From the NCBI RefSeq assembly GCF_002608075.1, contig NZ_LAHA01000023.1, forward strand, positions 82,243 to 146,242: 64,000 nucleotides of DNA, read 5' to 3'. The stretch comes from Nostoc linckia z4 (GTDB taxonomy: Bacteria > Cyanobacteriota > Cyanobacteriia > Cyanobacteriales > Nostocaceae). Each line of letters opens with the position of its first letter. Position 1 is the first letter of the stretch. The notes below the pieces were generated by a model. That model saw nothing but the letters and a program-made list of their open reading frames with translations, did not search any database and was not told where the DNA came from. The translations under genes and the position numbers were made by a program. Of the stretch, positions 24,251 through 33,393 are shown one piece after another.

Positions 24251-25453
24251 ATGTTAAAACTCCCACACCAAAAACCAATCATTTTTCTCTGTCAATTATT
24301 CCTCATCACCACCCTCATCATCGCCTGTCATAACACCACAATTCACACATCAACTAACACCTGCATTCAAAACTATAACCCCAAGCAAGATTACTTTCCC
24401 AACAAAATCAAAATCACTCATGCCACAGGGTTGGCTGTAGAATATCATAATAACTACAAAATAGTTACCATTAAAAATCCTTGGCAAAATGCTAAAACCC
24501 AGTTTCAATATCTTTTAGTTCAATGCGGAACTCCCACACCGAAAGGATTTAATCAAGCACAGGTAATTACAATTCCCATTAACTCTATAGTTTCTCTATC
24601 AACTACACATTTACCACACCTAGCTAAATTAGGTGTAGTTAACAAGCTAGTTGGAATTAGTAATAGCAGTCAAGTCAATAATCCTGATGTAGTGGAGAGA
24701 ATTAAAGCCGGAAAAATAATACAAGTAGGAAATAATTCTAATGTAGATATAGAAAAATTATTAGAATTAAATCCCGACTTAGTGACAACCTTCGGTACAG
24801 GAAATTCTCAAACTGATAGTTATAGCAAACTCTCAGAGGCGGGTTTGAAAGTAGCGATAAATGCTGAGTATATGGAAGATTCTCCTTTGGGGAGAAGTGA
24901 ATGGTTGAAATTTACAGCTTTGTTTTTTAATCAAGAAGGACAAGCAGAAAAAATATTTAATGAAATTGCGAGTAGATATGCACTAATAGCTGAAAAAGCT
25001 AAATCTGTCAAAAATCCTCCCACTGTATTTGTTGGTTTTAACTTTAAAGGTACTTGGTTTATGCCTGCTGGTAACAGTTATGTAGCCAAATATTTAGCTG
25101 ATGCTGGAGGTAACTATCTTTGGAGTGATAATAAATCTGCTGGTAGTCTCCCACTTTCTTTTGAAGTAGTTTTAGAACGCGCAGCTAACGCTGATTATTG
25201 GTTAAATTTTAGCCAATCTTGGCAGAGTTTACAGGACGTGATAGCTGAAGATAGTCGCTATGGTGATTTTAAAAGTGTGAAAACAGGCAATCTTTATAAT
25301 AACAATGCGCGTGTGAATGCCAATGGTGGTAATGATTACTGGGAAGGGGGAATCAGTAACCCTGATATCGTTCTTGCTGATTTAATTAAAATTTTACATC
25401 CAGAAATATTACCGCATCATCGGCTATTTTACTACCGAAAAATTATTAAATAA
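24251..25453 (+). CDS. ABC importer substrate-binding lipoprotein (BtuF/FecB family)
   Basis: 400 residues. The N-terminal hydrophobic stretch ends in the lipobox LIIAC (Cys at ~25), so it is a membrane-anchored lipoprotein. The periplasmic-binding-protein type 2 fold for metal chelates follows, with characteristic segments VSLSTTHLPHLAKLGV, DIEKLLELNPDLVTTFG and the C-terminal NDYWEGGISNPDIVLADLIKI. It delivers the ligand to the FecCD permease encoded next, whose ATG overlaps this stop codon by one base (TAATG). Confidence 0.92.
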   Translation: MLKLPHQKPIIFLCQLFLITTLIIACHNTTIHTSTNTCIQNYNPKQDYFPNKIKITHATGLAVEYHNNYKIVTIKNPWQNAKTQFQYLLVQCGTPTPKGFNQAQVITIPINSIVSLSTTHLPHLAKLGVVNKLVGISNSSQVNNPDVVERIKAGKIIQVGNNSNVDIEKLLELNPDLVTTFGTGNSQTDSYSKLSEAGLKVAINAEYMEDSPLGRSEWLKFTALFFNQEGQAEKIFNEIASRYALIAEKAKSVKNPPTVFVGFNFKGTWFMPAGNSYVAKYLADAGGNYLWSDNKSAGSLPLSFEVVLERAANADYWLNFSQSWQSLQDVIAEDSRYGDFKSVKTGNLYNNNARVNANGGNDYWEGGISNPDIVLADLIKILHPEILPHHRLFYYRKIIK

Positions 25454-26511
25454 TGTTATTAAAAAAATATTTTACTGCTAATTTTATTAAAACCTTAGCT
25501 TTTTTATTGTTAATTATAGCTTTTATCTTCGCGTTTTTACTAGATTTGGCTTTTGGTTCAGTTGCTATTCCTATGCAGGAAGTGATGCAAATTTTATTGG
25601 GACAAGAAGTTGAAAAAGTCACATGGAGTAATATTATTCTCAAATTTAGACTTCCAAAAGCTTTGACTGCTACTTTGGCGGGTGCGGCTTTGGGTGTGAG
25701 TGGTTTGCAAATGCAAACTCTGTTTAAAAATCCCTTGGCTGGGCCTTTTGTGTTAGGAATTAGTTCTGGCGCAAGTTTAGGTGTAGCTTTGGTGGTACTA
25801 ACTGCAAGTGTAACTACACCAACTTTATTAAATGATTTGGGAATCATTACAGATTTTGGGTTGGTGATAGCAGCTAGCCTTGGTGCAGCATCAGTTTTAG
25901 GTGTGATGTTAGTGGTTTCCCGTCGAGTCCAAGAGACGATGACGCTGTTAATTTTAGGGTTATTGTTTGGCTATGCTACTAGTGGAATTGTGAGTATTTT
26001 GTTGCAATTTAGTTCTAAAGAACGAATTCAAAGTTATATTATGTGGACTTTTGGTAGCTTCGCTGGAGTGACTTGGAAACAGTTAATTGTGTTAATTCCA
26101 GTGATAGTTTTAAGTTTATTGATAGCAGTGTTGCAATCAAAATCTTTGAATGCACTTTTACTTGGTGAAGCTTATGCGCGTAGTTTAGGTTTAACGGTGC
26201 AGAAAACCAGATTTTCAATTATTACTAGTGCATCTATATTAGCAGGGGCAATTACGGCTTTTTGTGGCCCTATAGCATTTCTAGGTGTGGCTATTCCTCA
26301 TTTGTGTCGCAGTCTGTTTATGACTTCTGACCATCGAATTTTAATCCCTAGTGTGATGATTTTGGGAGCAACTTTAGCTTTGGTGGCAGATTTGTTTTCT
26401 CAATTGGCGGTGAGTCAGATGGTTTTACCTTTAAATGCAATTACGGCTTTAATTGGAACTCCTGTGGTTAGTTGGGTGATTTTGCGCCGTAGTTCTGGTA
26501 AGTCTTTTTAA
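25453..26511 (+). CDS. ABC importer permease (BtuC/FecCD family)
   Basis: 352 residues with about ten hydrophobic segments, typical of the type II importer permeases for cobalamin, siderophores and haem. Family segments LRLPKALTA-like (FRLPKALTATLAGAALGVSG), NPLAGPFVLGISSGASLG and FCGPIAFLGVAIPH are clear; the last includes the ATPase-coupling region. It is translationally coupled to the binding protein (1-base overlap) and followed after 35 bp by the ATPase gene. Confidence 0.94.
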   Translation: MLLKKYFTANFIKTLAFLLLIIAFIFAFLLDLAFGSVAIPMQEVMQILLGQEVEKVTWSNIILKFRLPKALTATLAGAALGVSGLQMQTLFKNPLAGPFVLGISSGASLGVALVVLTASVTTPTLLNDLGIITDFGLVIAASLGAASVLGVMLVVSRRVQETMTLLILGLLFGYATSGIVSILLQFSSKERIQSYIMWTFGSFAGVTWKQLIVLIPVIVLSLLIAVLQSKSLNALLLGEAYARSLGLTVQKTRFSIITSASILAGAITAFCGPIAFLGVAIPHLCRSLFMTSDHRILIPSVMILGATLALVADLFSQLAVSQMVLPLNAITALIGTPVVSWVILRRSSGKSF

Positions 26512-26546
26512 ACGCAGAGGTACGCGGAGTTTTTTTTGGGGTTTGT

Positions 26547-27584
26547 ATGAGTGATGGGGTGTTGACGACTCTTGGGTTGAGTATTGGTTATAAGTCGCAA
26601 AAAGCGGTACGGTGTGTGGCGAGGGATATTTCTGTGTGTCTCTTAGCTGGGGAATTGGTGTGTTTACTGGGGCCTAATGGTGCAGGTAAGTCTACATTAG
26701 TGCGATCGCTTGCCGGAATGCAACCACCAATAGAGGGTGAGGTGCGGTTGTTGGGGGATGATATCTACAAGTTAGCACCGCCAGAATTAGCCAAGCGTTT
26801 GAGTTTGGTACTTACCGAGAAAGTTGATGCGGGAATGCTATCAGCCTATACTCTGGTGAGTTTGGGACGACATCCTTACACTAACTGGTGGGGAAATTTG
26901 ACACCAGAAGATGAGGCTATTGTACATTGGGCGATAAAATCTGTAGGTGCGTTACATTTAGCTTCGCGTCAAGTTAGCGAACTCAGTGATGGCGAACGTC
27001 AAAAAATTATGATTGCGCGTGCTTTGGCGCAGTCGCCTATGGTGATGTTATTGGATGAACCAACGGCATTTTTAGATTTACCGCGACGGGTAGAAATTAT
27101 GCAATTGTTACGTCAGTTAACGCGGGAAACCAAGCAAGCAATTCTCCTTTCCACCCATGATTTGAATTTAGCTTTGCGTCTGGCGGATAAAGTTTGGCTA
27201 TTAACAACTAATGGAATTTTACATGTTGGCGCACCAGAAGATTTAGTCTTGAGTGGTGCATTTGCTGATACTTTTAACAGTGAAGGCGTAGAGTTTGACG
27301 TTAATTCTGGTGAATTTCATCTCCATACATCCCACAAAGGCGAAATTAATTTAATAGCTGGTAAGGGAATTGCTGTTGTGTGGACTATTCGCGCTTTACA
27401 AAGAGTTGGGTTTAGGGTTAATCAATGTGAAAATTTTTCTGTTGTTCGAGACATGAAGCCAACACAAATTTTAGTAGAAGTGATATCAAACTCAGAACAA
27501 GTTGTATGGCGAATTACAAATAATAAGACAGTATATACTCATCATTCATTGTATGAATTAATTAAATTTTTGGATTGTTTATAA
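26547..27584 (+). CDS. ABC importer ATPase (BtuD/FecE family) with C-terminal extension
   Basis: 345 residues. Residues ~1-250 are a standard ATPase: Walker A GPNGAGKST, Q-loop region VLTEK, signature LSDGERQK, Walker B VMLLDEP and switch His in STHD. The ~95-residue tail (VVWTIRALQRVGFRVNQ...) is longer than in E. coli BtuD/FecE (about 250 residues in total) and looks like a small regulatory domain; its function is unknown. It is the last gene of the TonB/ABC unit, facing cbiO convergently with a 41-bp gap. Confidence 0.92.
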   Translation: MSDGVLTTLGLSIGYKSQKAVRCVARDISVCLLAGELVCLLGPNGAGKSTLVRSLAGMQPPIEGEVRLLGDDIYKLAPPELAKRLSLVLTEKVDAGMLSAYTLVSLGRHPYTNWWGNLTPEDEAIVHWAIKSVGALHLASRQVSELSDGERQKIMIARALAQSPMVMLLDEPTAFLDLPRRVEIMQLLRQLTRETKQAILLSTHDLNLALRLADKVWLLTTNGILHVGAPEDLVLSGAFADTFNSEGVEFDVNSGEFHLHTSHKGEINLIAGKGIAVVWTIRALQRVGFRVNQCENFSVVRDMKPTQILVEVISNSEQVVWRITNNKTVYTHHSLYELIKFLDCL

Positions 27585-27625
27585 AAGCATTATTTTTCAT
27601 TTGTTGACATTCTTTAATTATAGGA

Positions 27626-28459
27626 TTATGAAAAATTCCAAAATAATTCTAATATTCGTTGTTGCACTCGTTCTCTAACTACTCCTGACTCACCAGATAA
27701 CCCATCAAATAACATCTCATATATCAATGGTACGCCCAATTCTAACTCTTCTAAAAGTGTGCGCTGACTAAATACATCTTGGGGTTTGCCTTCTACCATC
27801 AATCGTCCTTTATCCATTACAAAAACCCAATCTGCCCACCGATAGACTAAATCTAAATCATGAGTCGCCATGATTAAAGTAGTTCCGTTTTGATGAATTT
27901 TTTTGAGAGTTGCTATCAAATTACGAGTATGTTTTATATCTAAATAGGCGGTAGGCTCATCCAGCACTAACAGTTCTGGTTGTAGTACCATTACATCTGC
28001 TATGGAAACTCGCTTTTTTTGTCCTAAACTCAGATGATGTACTGGTCTTTCTGCTAAAGTAGTTAATTCAAATTCAACTAATGCTTGCTCTACTCGCTGT
28101 TGAATTTCGGATACTGGCAAACCCAAATTACACAAACCGTAGGATATATCTTCTTCCACAGTGGAAGCCACTAATTGTTGTTCTGGATCTTGAAATATTA
28201 ATCCGACTTTTTGCCTTAATTTACCAAGATAATTTCGATGATAATTTAAAGGTTCACCACGCCACCGGACAATGCCAGAATCAGGTTTATATAAACCATT
28301 AGCTAGTAAAAATAATGTCGTTTTCCCACAACCATTTTGACCAATTAAGGCACACTTTTTTCCTGATGGAATTTTCAATGTTAGACCATTTAAAGCTGAT
28401 TGTTGTGCCCCGGAATAGGTGTAATATACCTGCTCAAATTCGAGTAAATATTCCTGCAT
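27626..28459 (-). CDS. cbiO: Cobalt ECF transporter ATPase CbiO
   Basis: 277 residues. Walker A GQNGCGKTT, Q-loop FQDPEQQLVA (the FQDP-Q form is typical of ECF ATPases), signature LSLGQKKR, Walker B LLVLDEP, and His in ATHD. It powers the CbiMNQO cobalt importer. Its start overlaps the cbiQ 3' end by 26 bp, so the two are translationally coupled. Last gene of the riboswitch-controlled cbiMNQO operon. Confidence 0.95.
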   Translation of the reverse strand: MQEYLLEFEQVYYTYSGAQQSALNGLTLKIPSGKKCALIGQNGCGKTTLFLLANGLYKPDSGIVRWRGEPLNYHRNYLGKLRQKVGLIFQDPEQQLVASTVEEDISYGLCNLGLPVSEIQQRVEQALVEFELTTLAERPVHHLSLGQKKRVSIADVMVLQPELLVLDEPTAYLDIKHTRNLIATLKKIHQNGTTLIMATHDLDLVYRWADWVFVMDKGRLMVEGKPQDVFSQRTLLEELELGVPLIYEMLFDGLSGESGVVRERVQQRILELFWNFS

Positions 28460-29246
28460 TTCGCCAAAAATCTAATCCTATTAATACTACACAACCGAAA
28501 ATGGCTTCGATAATATATCGTAATTGAGGACGATAGCGATGGGGATGCCAAACTCGAAATTCACTCACAAAACCCCGTGCTTCGAGTCCCAGAGAAAACT
28601 GACTATATCGTTGTAAGGTTCGCTGTAGCAGTTGTCCAATGAGTATTGCTAAACTTTTCATCCCAATAGCAACAGTGCGGTAGCCACCACGAGAATTTTG
28701 TGCTGTCCACAATTCATTGGCTGTGTTCAACAAAATGAAAATAAACCGATACATCAGTAATAATAAATCGGTTAAAAGTATTGGAAATCTTAAGTAACGG
28801 AGAGTTCGTAATATTTCCGTGAAAGGAACAGTTAGCATGAGAAAATATAAGCAAGAAACAGACGCTAATGCTCTAGTTAAAATTTCCCAGGCTTGGATAG
28901 TGCCACGATGACTGATATAGATATAGAAGTGTCCGAAAGTTAATCCATACCACGAATCAAATTTGACGCTTTGTAAATCAGGAATCGCAACTCCATTTAC
29001 CATCAAAGCCGGTAGACTTGTCAAACAAAAAACTATGGTGAACATTAACAATCGAAAATAAACTCCAGCCGGAATTTTGGCATAAATCACTGTCCAAATA
29101 CTCATCCAAATTACGATTAAAATTTGTACTAATGGATGGCTGGCAAGGGAAATAGCAAGGGTAGTAAAGGCAAAAATTAGTTTATGTTCCGGTGGCAATC
29201 TTCGCAGTCGATTAGTGTAAGCTAAAGTATCTATTTGCAGGCTCAT
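28434..29246 (-). CDS. cbiQ: Cobalt ECF transporter transmembrane subunit CbiQ
   Basis: 270 residues with about five hydrophobic helices. The CbiQ coupling region is recognisable by the RG-type motif in LGLEARGF (residues ~212-226). It links the ATPase to the CbiMN substrate-specific part. It overlaps cbiO at its 3' end and cbiN at its 5' end by 4 bp. Confidence 0.93.
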   Translation of the reverse strand: MSLQIDTLAYTNRLRRLPPEHKLIFAFTTLAISLASHPLVQILIVIWMSIWTVIYAKIPAGVYFRLLMFTIVFCLTSLPALMVNGVAIPDLQSVKFDSWYGLTFGHFYIYISHRGTIQAWEILTRALASVSCLYFLMLTVPFTEILRTLRYLRFPILLTDLLLLMYRFIFILLNTANELWTAQNSRGGYRTVAIGMKSLAILIGQLLQRTLQRYSQFSLGLEARGFVSEFRVWHPHRYRPQLRYIIEAIFGCVVLIGLDFWRNAGIFTRI

Positions 29247-29551
29247 TCTTCACGTTTTTGTTGTTGGGAACGTCCTTTATATAACCCAATTGCATAACCG
29301 ACTACTCCAGCACCTAAAGCTGCTTGGGAAGCAAATAATAAACTTTCTATTTCTCCGCTAGCGGGTTCAAAAAATGATTTAAACCAAGGTTTATATCCAG
29401 GTTGGATTTCATTTATAGCTTCTTCTGCTTTGCCATCTGCACCTGCGAATTCTGCATCACGGACAAAGATTAAGGGTGCAATTGCTAAGGCTAATACAGC
29501 TACTACCAACACCCAATTACTTAACCCTTTTTTAGACTGATTCATTGCCAT
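29243..29551 (-). CDS. cbiN: Cobalt transport protein CbiN
   Basis: 102 residues: two transmembrane helices (~14-30 and ~72-90) around a periplasmic loop containing [12 protein letters not shown] and [22 protein letters not shown], typical of CbiN. It stimulates loading of Co2+ by CbiM. It overlaps cbiM by 20 bp and cbiQ by 4 bp. Confidence 0.93.
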   Translation of the reverse strand: MAMNQSKKGLSNWVLVVAVLALAIAPLIFVRDAEFAGADGKAEEAINEIQPGYKPWFKSFFEPASGEIESLLFASQAALGAGVVGYAIGLYKGRSQQQKREE

Positions 29552-30305
29552 TTCCTCGTTTGATTAATTGCAATAGTTCCAATTCTTGAGGATTATAAGA
29601 TTGCAGCCAATTCCACACCAATACAGTTAGTAATCCTTCACTAATTGCTAAGGGAACTTGAGTGATGGCAAAAATTCCGGCGAACTTGGTAAATGAAGCG
29701 ATAAATCCACCAACAGGTGCAGGAAAAGCTAGGGCAAGTTGGATAGAAGTGATAACGTAGGTAAGTAAATCTGCGATCGCAGCTGCTAGAAAAATGGCAA
29801 TTTTGTCTTTACCACCAAACTTAATTGTCAAATTATATATCCAGTAAGCGGCAAATGGCCCAGCGATCGCCATCGAAAAAGCATTTGCTCCCAGCGTCGT
29901 CAAGCCGCCATGCGCCAGTAACAACGCTTGAAACAACAAAACCAAGCTACCCAAAACCGACATAGTCAGGGGGCCAAACAGCACCGCACCTAACCCCGTA
30001 CCCGTAGGATGAGAACAGCTACCCGTGACGGAGGGGATTTTTAACGCTGACAGCACAAAAGCAAAAGCACCAGCCAAGGCTAGTAGTAGTTTTAATTGCG
30101 GGTTAGCTTCGGTAATGCGAGTCAGACTACGCAATCCTAAGATAAAAAACGGTAATGCCACAACCCACCAAAAAACTGCCCACTGCACTGGTAAAAAACC
30201 TTCCATAATGTGCATAGCGTAGGCGGGTTTGGCTAAACCAACTACCAAATAAAAACTGATAAATCCCATCAGGCTTAGACTAACTAACGCCCGTTTTTTG
30301 TTCAT
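29532..30305 (-). CDS. cbiM: Cobalt ECF transporter substrate-binding membrane subunit CbiM
   Basis: 257 residues. The mature family start MHIMEGFLP is preceded by a 30-residue signal-like extension ending AYA, so cleavage would expose Met-His at the N-terminus, the residues known to bind cobalt in CbiM/NikM. Further family segments are [17 protein letters not shown] and [17 protein letters not shown]. First gene of cbiMNQO, directly behind a cobalamin riboswitch whose last element lies a few bases before the ATG. Confidence 0.95.
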   Translation of the reverse strand: MNKKRALVSLSLMGFISFYLVVGLAKPAYAMHIMEGFLPVQWAVFWWVVALPFFILGLRSLTRITEANPQLKLLLALAGAFAFVLSALKIPSVTGSCSHPTGTGLGAVLFGPLTMSVLGSLVLLFQALLLAHGGLTTLGANAFSMAIAGPFAAYWIYNLTIKFGGKDKIAIFLAAAIADLLTYVITSIQLALAFPAPVGGFIASFTKFAGIFAITQVPLAISEGLLTVLVWNWLQSYNPQELELLQLIKRGNGNESV

Positions 30306-30311
30306 AATCTG

Positions 30312-30460
30312 TACCTCGCAGATTTATGTAAACCAATTGATTCTAACCGGCGGGCATCCTGACTCATCCATTTTGGGTTCACAGTTGCGGGACAGCGCCG
30401 GATTTTCACCGGACTTTCCCCCTTGCGTCCGATGGCTGCTCCCCATCAGAACCGATTGCA
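30312..30460 (-). promoter_or_regulatory. Cobalamin (B12) riboswitch upstream of cbiMNQO
   Basis: On the minus strand: GGTTCTGATGGGGAGCAGCC, GGGGGAAAGTCCGGTG, AATCCGGCGCTGTCCCGCAA, B12 box GAGTCAGGATGCCCGCC, and finally CGAGGTACAGATTATG, which runs almost into the cbiM start. It should shut off cobalt import when cobalamin is plentiful, probably at translation initiation. Confidence 0.95.
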
Positions 30461-30658
30461 GTTAACTATATCACCATTGAGCGGAATGCGTGTTAAAAAA
30501 GCATAACGACTTGTGGTGGTTGAGTGTTGACCCTTCGACTTCGCTCAGGGTCAAGGCTGAGCGGAGTCGAAGCCTTGACTGGTGACTGGGCATGGGGCAT
30601 GGGGGAGGCAGTGCGGTCTTGGGGTCTCCCCAAGTGGAGCAACTGCCGTCATTGGGCA

Positions 30659-32938
30659 TTATTCAATTACTTTTTCCAAAGAAAGTAGTAATTCTTTGAC
30701 AGTATATGGTTTGGATAAAAACGTATTCACACCGATGTCAGTGACGGCGCTAAGTTTACCATCGGACATTAATCCGCTACTGGCAATAATTTTGACTTGT
30801 GGGTTAATTTTTTTTAAGGTACGGATGACAGTTAAACCATCCAAGGAAGGCAGTATGATATCGATTAACACCACACTAATTTTGTCCATATTTTTAGCGT
30901 AGAGTGCGATCGCTTCAATGCCATCACTAGCAATTAAGGTCTCATAGTTGTGGGCTTCTAATGAGGATTTAGTAATCTCTTGAATGGCCGCTTCATCATC
31001 CACAACTAAAATCAACTCTCCATGTCCTGTTTGAGGAACCGAATCTTCTACCGTTAGTGTTTCCATTCCCGCCACAGCTGGTAAGTAAACTTTAAAGCTA
31101 GTGCCATTTCCGATTTCGCTGTAGACGTTGACAAAACCCCCGTGGCTTTTAATAATTCCCAACACGGTGGAAAGCCCCAACCCCGTACCTTGTCCGACAT
31201 CTTTTGTGGTAAAAAATGGCTCGAAAATTCTGTCTAAGATTTCCCCAGGAATGCCGACTCCATTATCACAGACAGTAATCACTGTGTAAGGGCCGACTTT
31301 GGCTTCCAGGTTCATCCGCGCATAATTTTCGTCAACAAACAGATTTTCTCCAGAGATTCTCAAATTACCGCCATTGGGCATAGCATCACGAGCATTAACG
31401 CACAGGTTCATCAATACTTGATGCAGTTGGGTACTGTCTCCAGAAACCATCCATAAATCCTGCGGTATGTCAACGCTAACTTCTATAGATTTGGGAAATG
31501 TTTCTTTGAGAATTTTGGCAAGTTCTACAATTAAGTGCCTGAGTTGCAAAGTAATGTGTTTTCCCTCCACACCACGTGCAAAAGATAGCACCTGTTTCAC
31601 TAAATCAGCTCCACGTCTAGCGTTGATTTCCAAAATCTCCAATAAATGACGAGTTCGTTCATCAGCATCGGGAAATTTCAGCGGTAATAGTTGCGCTCCT
31701 GCCAAAATCGGCGTCAAAATGTTGTTTAGGTCATGGGCAATGCCACTAGCTAATGTGCCGATGCTTTCCAAACGTTGAGCGCGAAACAATTGGGCTTCTA
31801 AATGTTTTTTCTCGGTAATATCTGTGTCAACGCTCAAAATTGATTTGGGCTTTCCCTCTTCATCAGATACTAAACTCCAACGACTAGCAACAAGGACTTC
31901 CTTACCAGTTTTTGTAATTTTAGTTAACTCGCCTTGCCATTTACCTTTACTAATAACTTCTAAAAGAGCTGCTTCGATTTCCGGTGAAGGTTCGTTAAAC
32001 AAAACCTCGCTGACACTTTTCCCCCTGACTTCTGTCGCCAGCCAACCGTAAAGTGTTTCTGCGCCTTTGTTCCAGAATAAAATCCGATTGTCTAAATCTC
32101 GCACGCAAATAGCATCTGTTGTGACATCAAGTAATGCAGCCTGTTCTTTGATTTTTTCCTGGGCTAATTTGTGTTCGCGCAATGCTGTTTGCCGTTCGGT
32201 AACATCGATGCTGGCGCAAGTCACACCAACCACTTCTTGGGACTCATTCCGCAATGGCTCCACTGTTAAATCATAATATCGAGTGGTTTCTTTGGTTGTA
32301 ATTGATACTTCTTTTCGTGCTGCTGTGCCAGTGTCGAGTACCGCAAGTTTAATATTGGTGAGGTTTTGAGCATCTCCGGCTGAGACGATGTCTACGTCTT
32401 TTTTCCCCAATATTTGCTCTACCGTCAATCCATAGGAGGGATTGTAAACCCAAGTGTAGCGTAACTCCCGATCTTGGTTGTAGACAAAAATCGGAGAATT
32501 TTTCAAGGCTACACGAAATCGCTCTTCACTCTGGCGCAATGCGTTGTCTGCCCGTTGACGTTCAATTGCATAACGCATAGAACGCACCAGTAAATCACCA
32601 GTTACTTGTCCTTTGACTAAATAATCTTGCGCTCCTTCTTGCATTGCCCTAGTTGCTAAGGTTTCATCATTTATACCCGTTAGCACAATGATTGGAGTTG
32701 CTTTTGCCTGTTGGTGAGCAGTCACAAAGGTTTTTAGTCCCTGACTATCTGGTAGGGAAAGGTCTAACAAAATAACATCAAAAATTTCTGTTTCTAAGTA
32801 CTTGAGTGCTTTGGAAAGCCGCTCAACTGGCATTAAATCAACTATGACTGTGTTAACTTCCTTTAAAAACTCCTGTAACAAAAAAACATCACCAGGGTTG
32901 TCTTCTACTAACAAAACTTTTATATTTTTTCCTGCCAT
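30659..32938 (-). CDS. Hybrid histidine kinase (REC-PAS-PAS-HisKA-HATPase-REC)
   Basis: About 759 residues from ATG 32938. I chose this ATG because GGAG lies 8 bases upstream. ATG 32944, which overlaps the preceding stop, has GGAG only 2 bases away, and the frame is open back to 32977. The order is: N-terminal receiver (VEDNPGD, LLDLSLPDSQG, LVKGQ); two PAS domains (~145-260, ~275-395); HisKA (GIAHDLNNILTP, phospho-His); HATPase with NARDAMP, DNGVGIP and GQGTGLGLSTV; and a C-terminal receiver (VDDE, LIDIILPSLDG, LSKPY). No membrane segment. Last gene of a three-gene signalling unit behind the Rcp1-like regulator. Confidence 0.93.
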   Translation of the reverse strand: MAGKNIKVLLVEDNPGDVFLLQEFLKEVNTVIVDLMPVERLSKALKYLETEIFDVILLDLSLPDSQGLKTFVTAHQQAKATPIIVLTGINDETLATRAMQEGAQDYLVKGQVTGDLLVRSMRYAIERQRADNALRQSEERFRVALKNSPIFVYNQDRELRYTWVYNPSYGLTVEQILGKKDVDIVSAGDAQNLTNIKLAVLDTGTAARKEVSITTKETTRYYDLTVEPLRNESQEVVGVTCASIDVTERQTALREHKLAQEKIKEQAALLDVTTDAICVRDLDNRILFWNKGAETLYGWLATEVRGKSVSEVLFNEPSPEIEAALLEVISKGKWQGELTKITKTGKEVLVASRWSLVSDEEGKPKSILSVDTDITEKKHLEAQLFRAQRLESIGTLASGIAHDLNNILTPILAGAQLLPLKFPDADERTRHLLEILEINARRGADLVKQVLSFARGVEGKHITLQLRHLIVELAKILKETFPKSIEVSVDIPQDLWMVSGDSTQLHQVLMNLCVNARDAMPNGGNLRISGENLFVDENYARMNLEAKVGPYTVITVCDNGVGIPGEILDRIFEPFFTTKDVGQGTGLGLSTVLGIIKSHGGFVNVYSEIGNGTSFKVYLPAVAGMETLTVEDSVPQTGHGELILVVDDEAAIQEITKSSLEAHNYETLIASDGIEAIALYAKNMDKISVVLIDIILPSLDGLTVIRTLKKINPQVKIIASSGLMSDGKLSAVTDIGVNTFLSKPYTVKELLLSLEKVIE

Positions 32939-32943
32939 TGCCA

Positions 32944-33381
32944 TCACTCCGGTGGCAGTTTTACGATCGCAAACCAAAAATTTTCGATTGATTTTACAAT
33001 TTTAACGAATTGATCGAAGTCTACTGGCTTAGTTATGTAACAGTTTGCAGACAGATTATAAGCTTTGAGGATATCTTCTTCGGCTTGGGAAGTCGTCAAA
33101 ACCACTACAGGAATGCGCTTGAGGTTATCATCTACTTTAATTTCTGCCAATACTTCCCGGCCATCTTTTTTAGGAAGATTCAAATCCAGCAGTACAATAT
33201 CTGGATGGGCTGCTTCAACATATTTTCCTTGTTTTCGTAAGAATGCCATTGCTTCGACACCATCTTCTACCACGTTCAGGTGAATCGAGATTTTGCTATC
33301 TTCTAAGGCTATGCGTGTCAGTTGGGCATCCCCAGGATTGTCCTCTACTAACAAAACCTCAATAGGCATAAGCGTTTGCAT
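32944..33381 (-). CDS. Rcp1/RcpA-like single-domain response regulator
   Basis: 145 residues, a lone receiver: VEDNPGD, phospho-Asp in [16 protein letters not shown], and lysine in CYITKPVDF, with the C-terminal [10 protein letters not shown] helix typical of Rcp1-type regulators that partner cyanobacterial phytochromes. It has no output domain, so it works by phosphotransfer or protein contact. It sits 12 bp after the cyanobacteriochrome-like kinase gene and abuts the hybrid kinase gene, which points to one phosphorelay. A second ATG at residue 5 is also possible. Confidence 0.93.
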   Translation of the reverse strand: MQTLMPIEVLLVEDNPGDAQLTRIALEDSKISIHLNVVEDGVEAMAFLRKQGKYVEAAHPDIVLLDLNLPKKDGREVLAEIKVDDNLKRIPVVVLTTSQAEEDILKAYNLSANCYITKPVDFDQFVKIVKSIENFWFAIVKLPPE

Positions 33382-33393
33382 GTTTACGATTGC

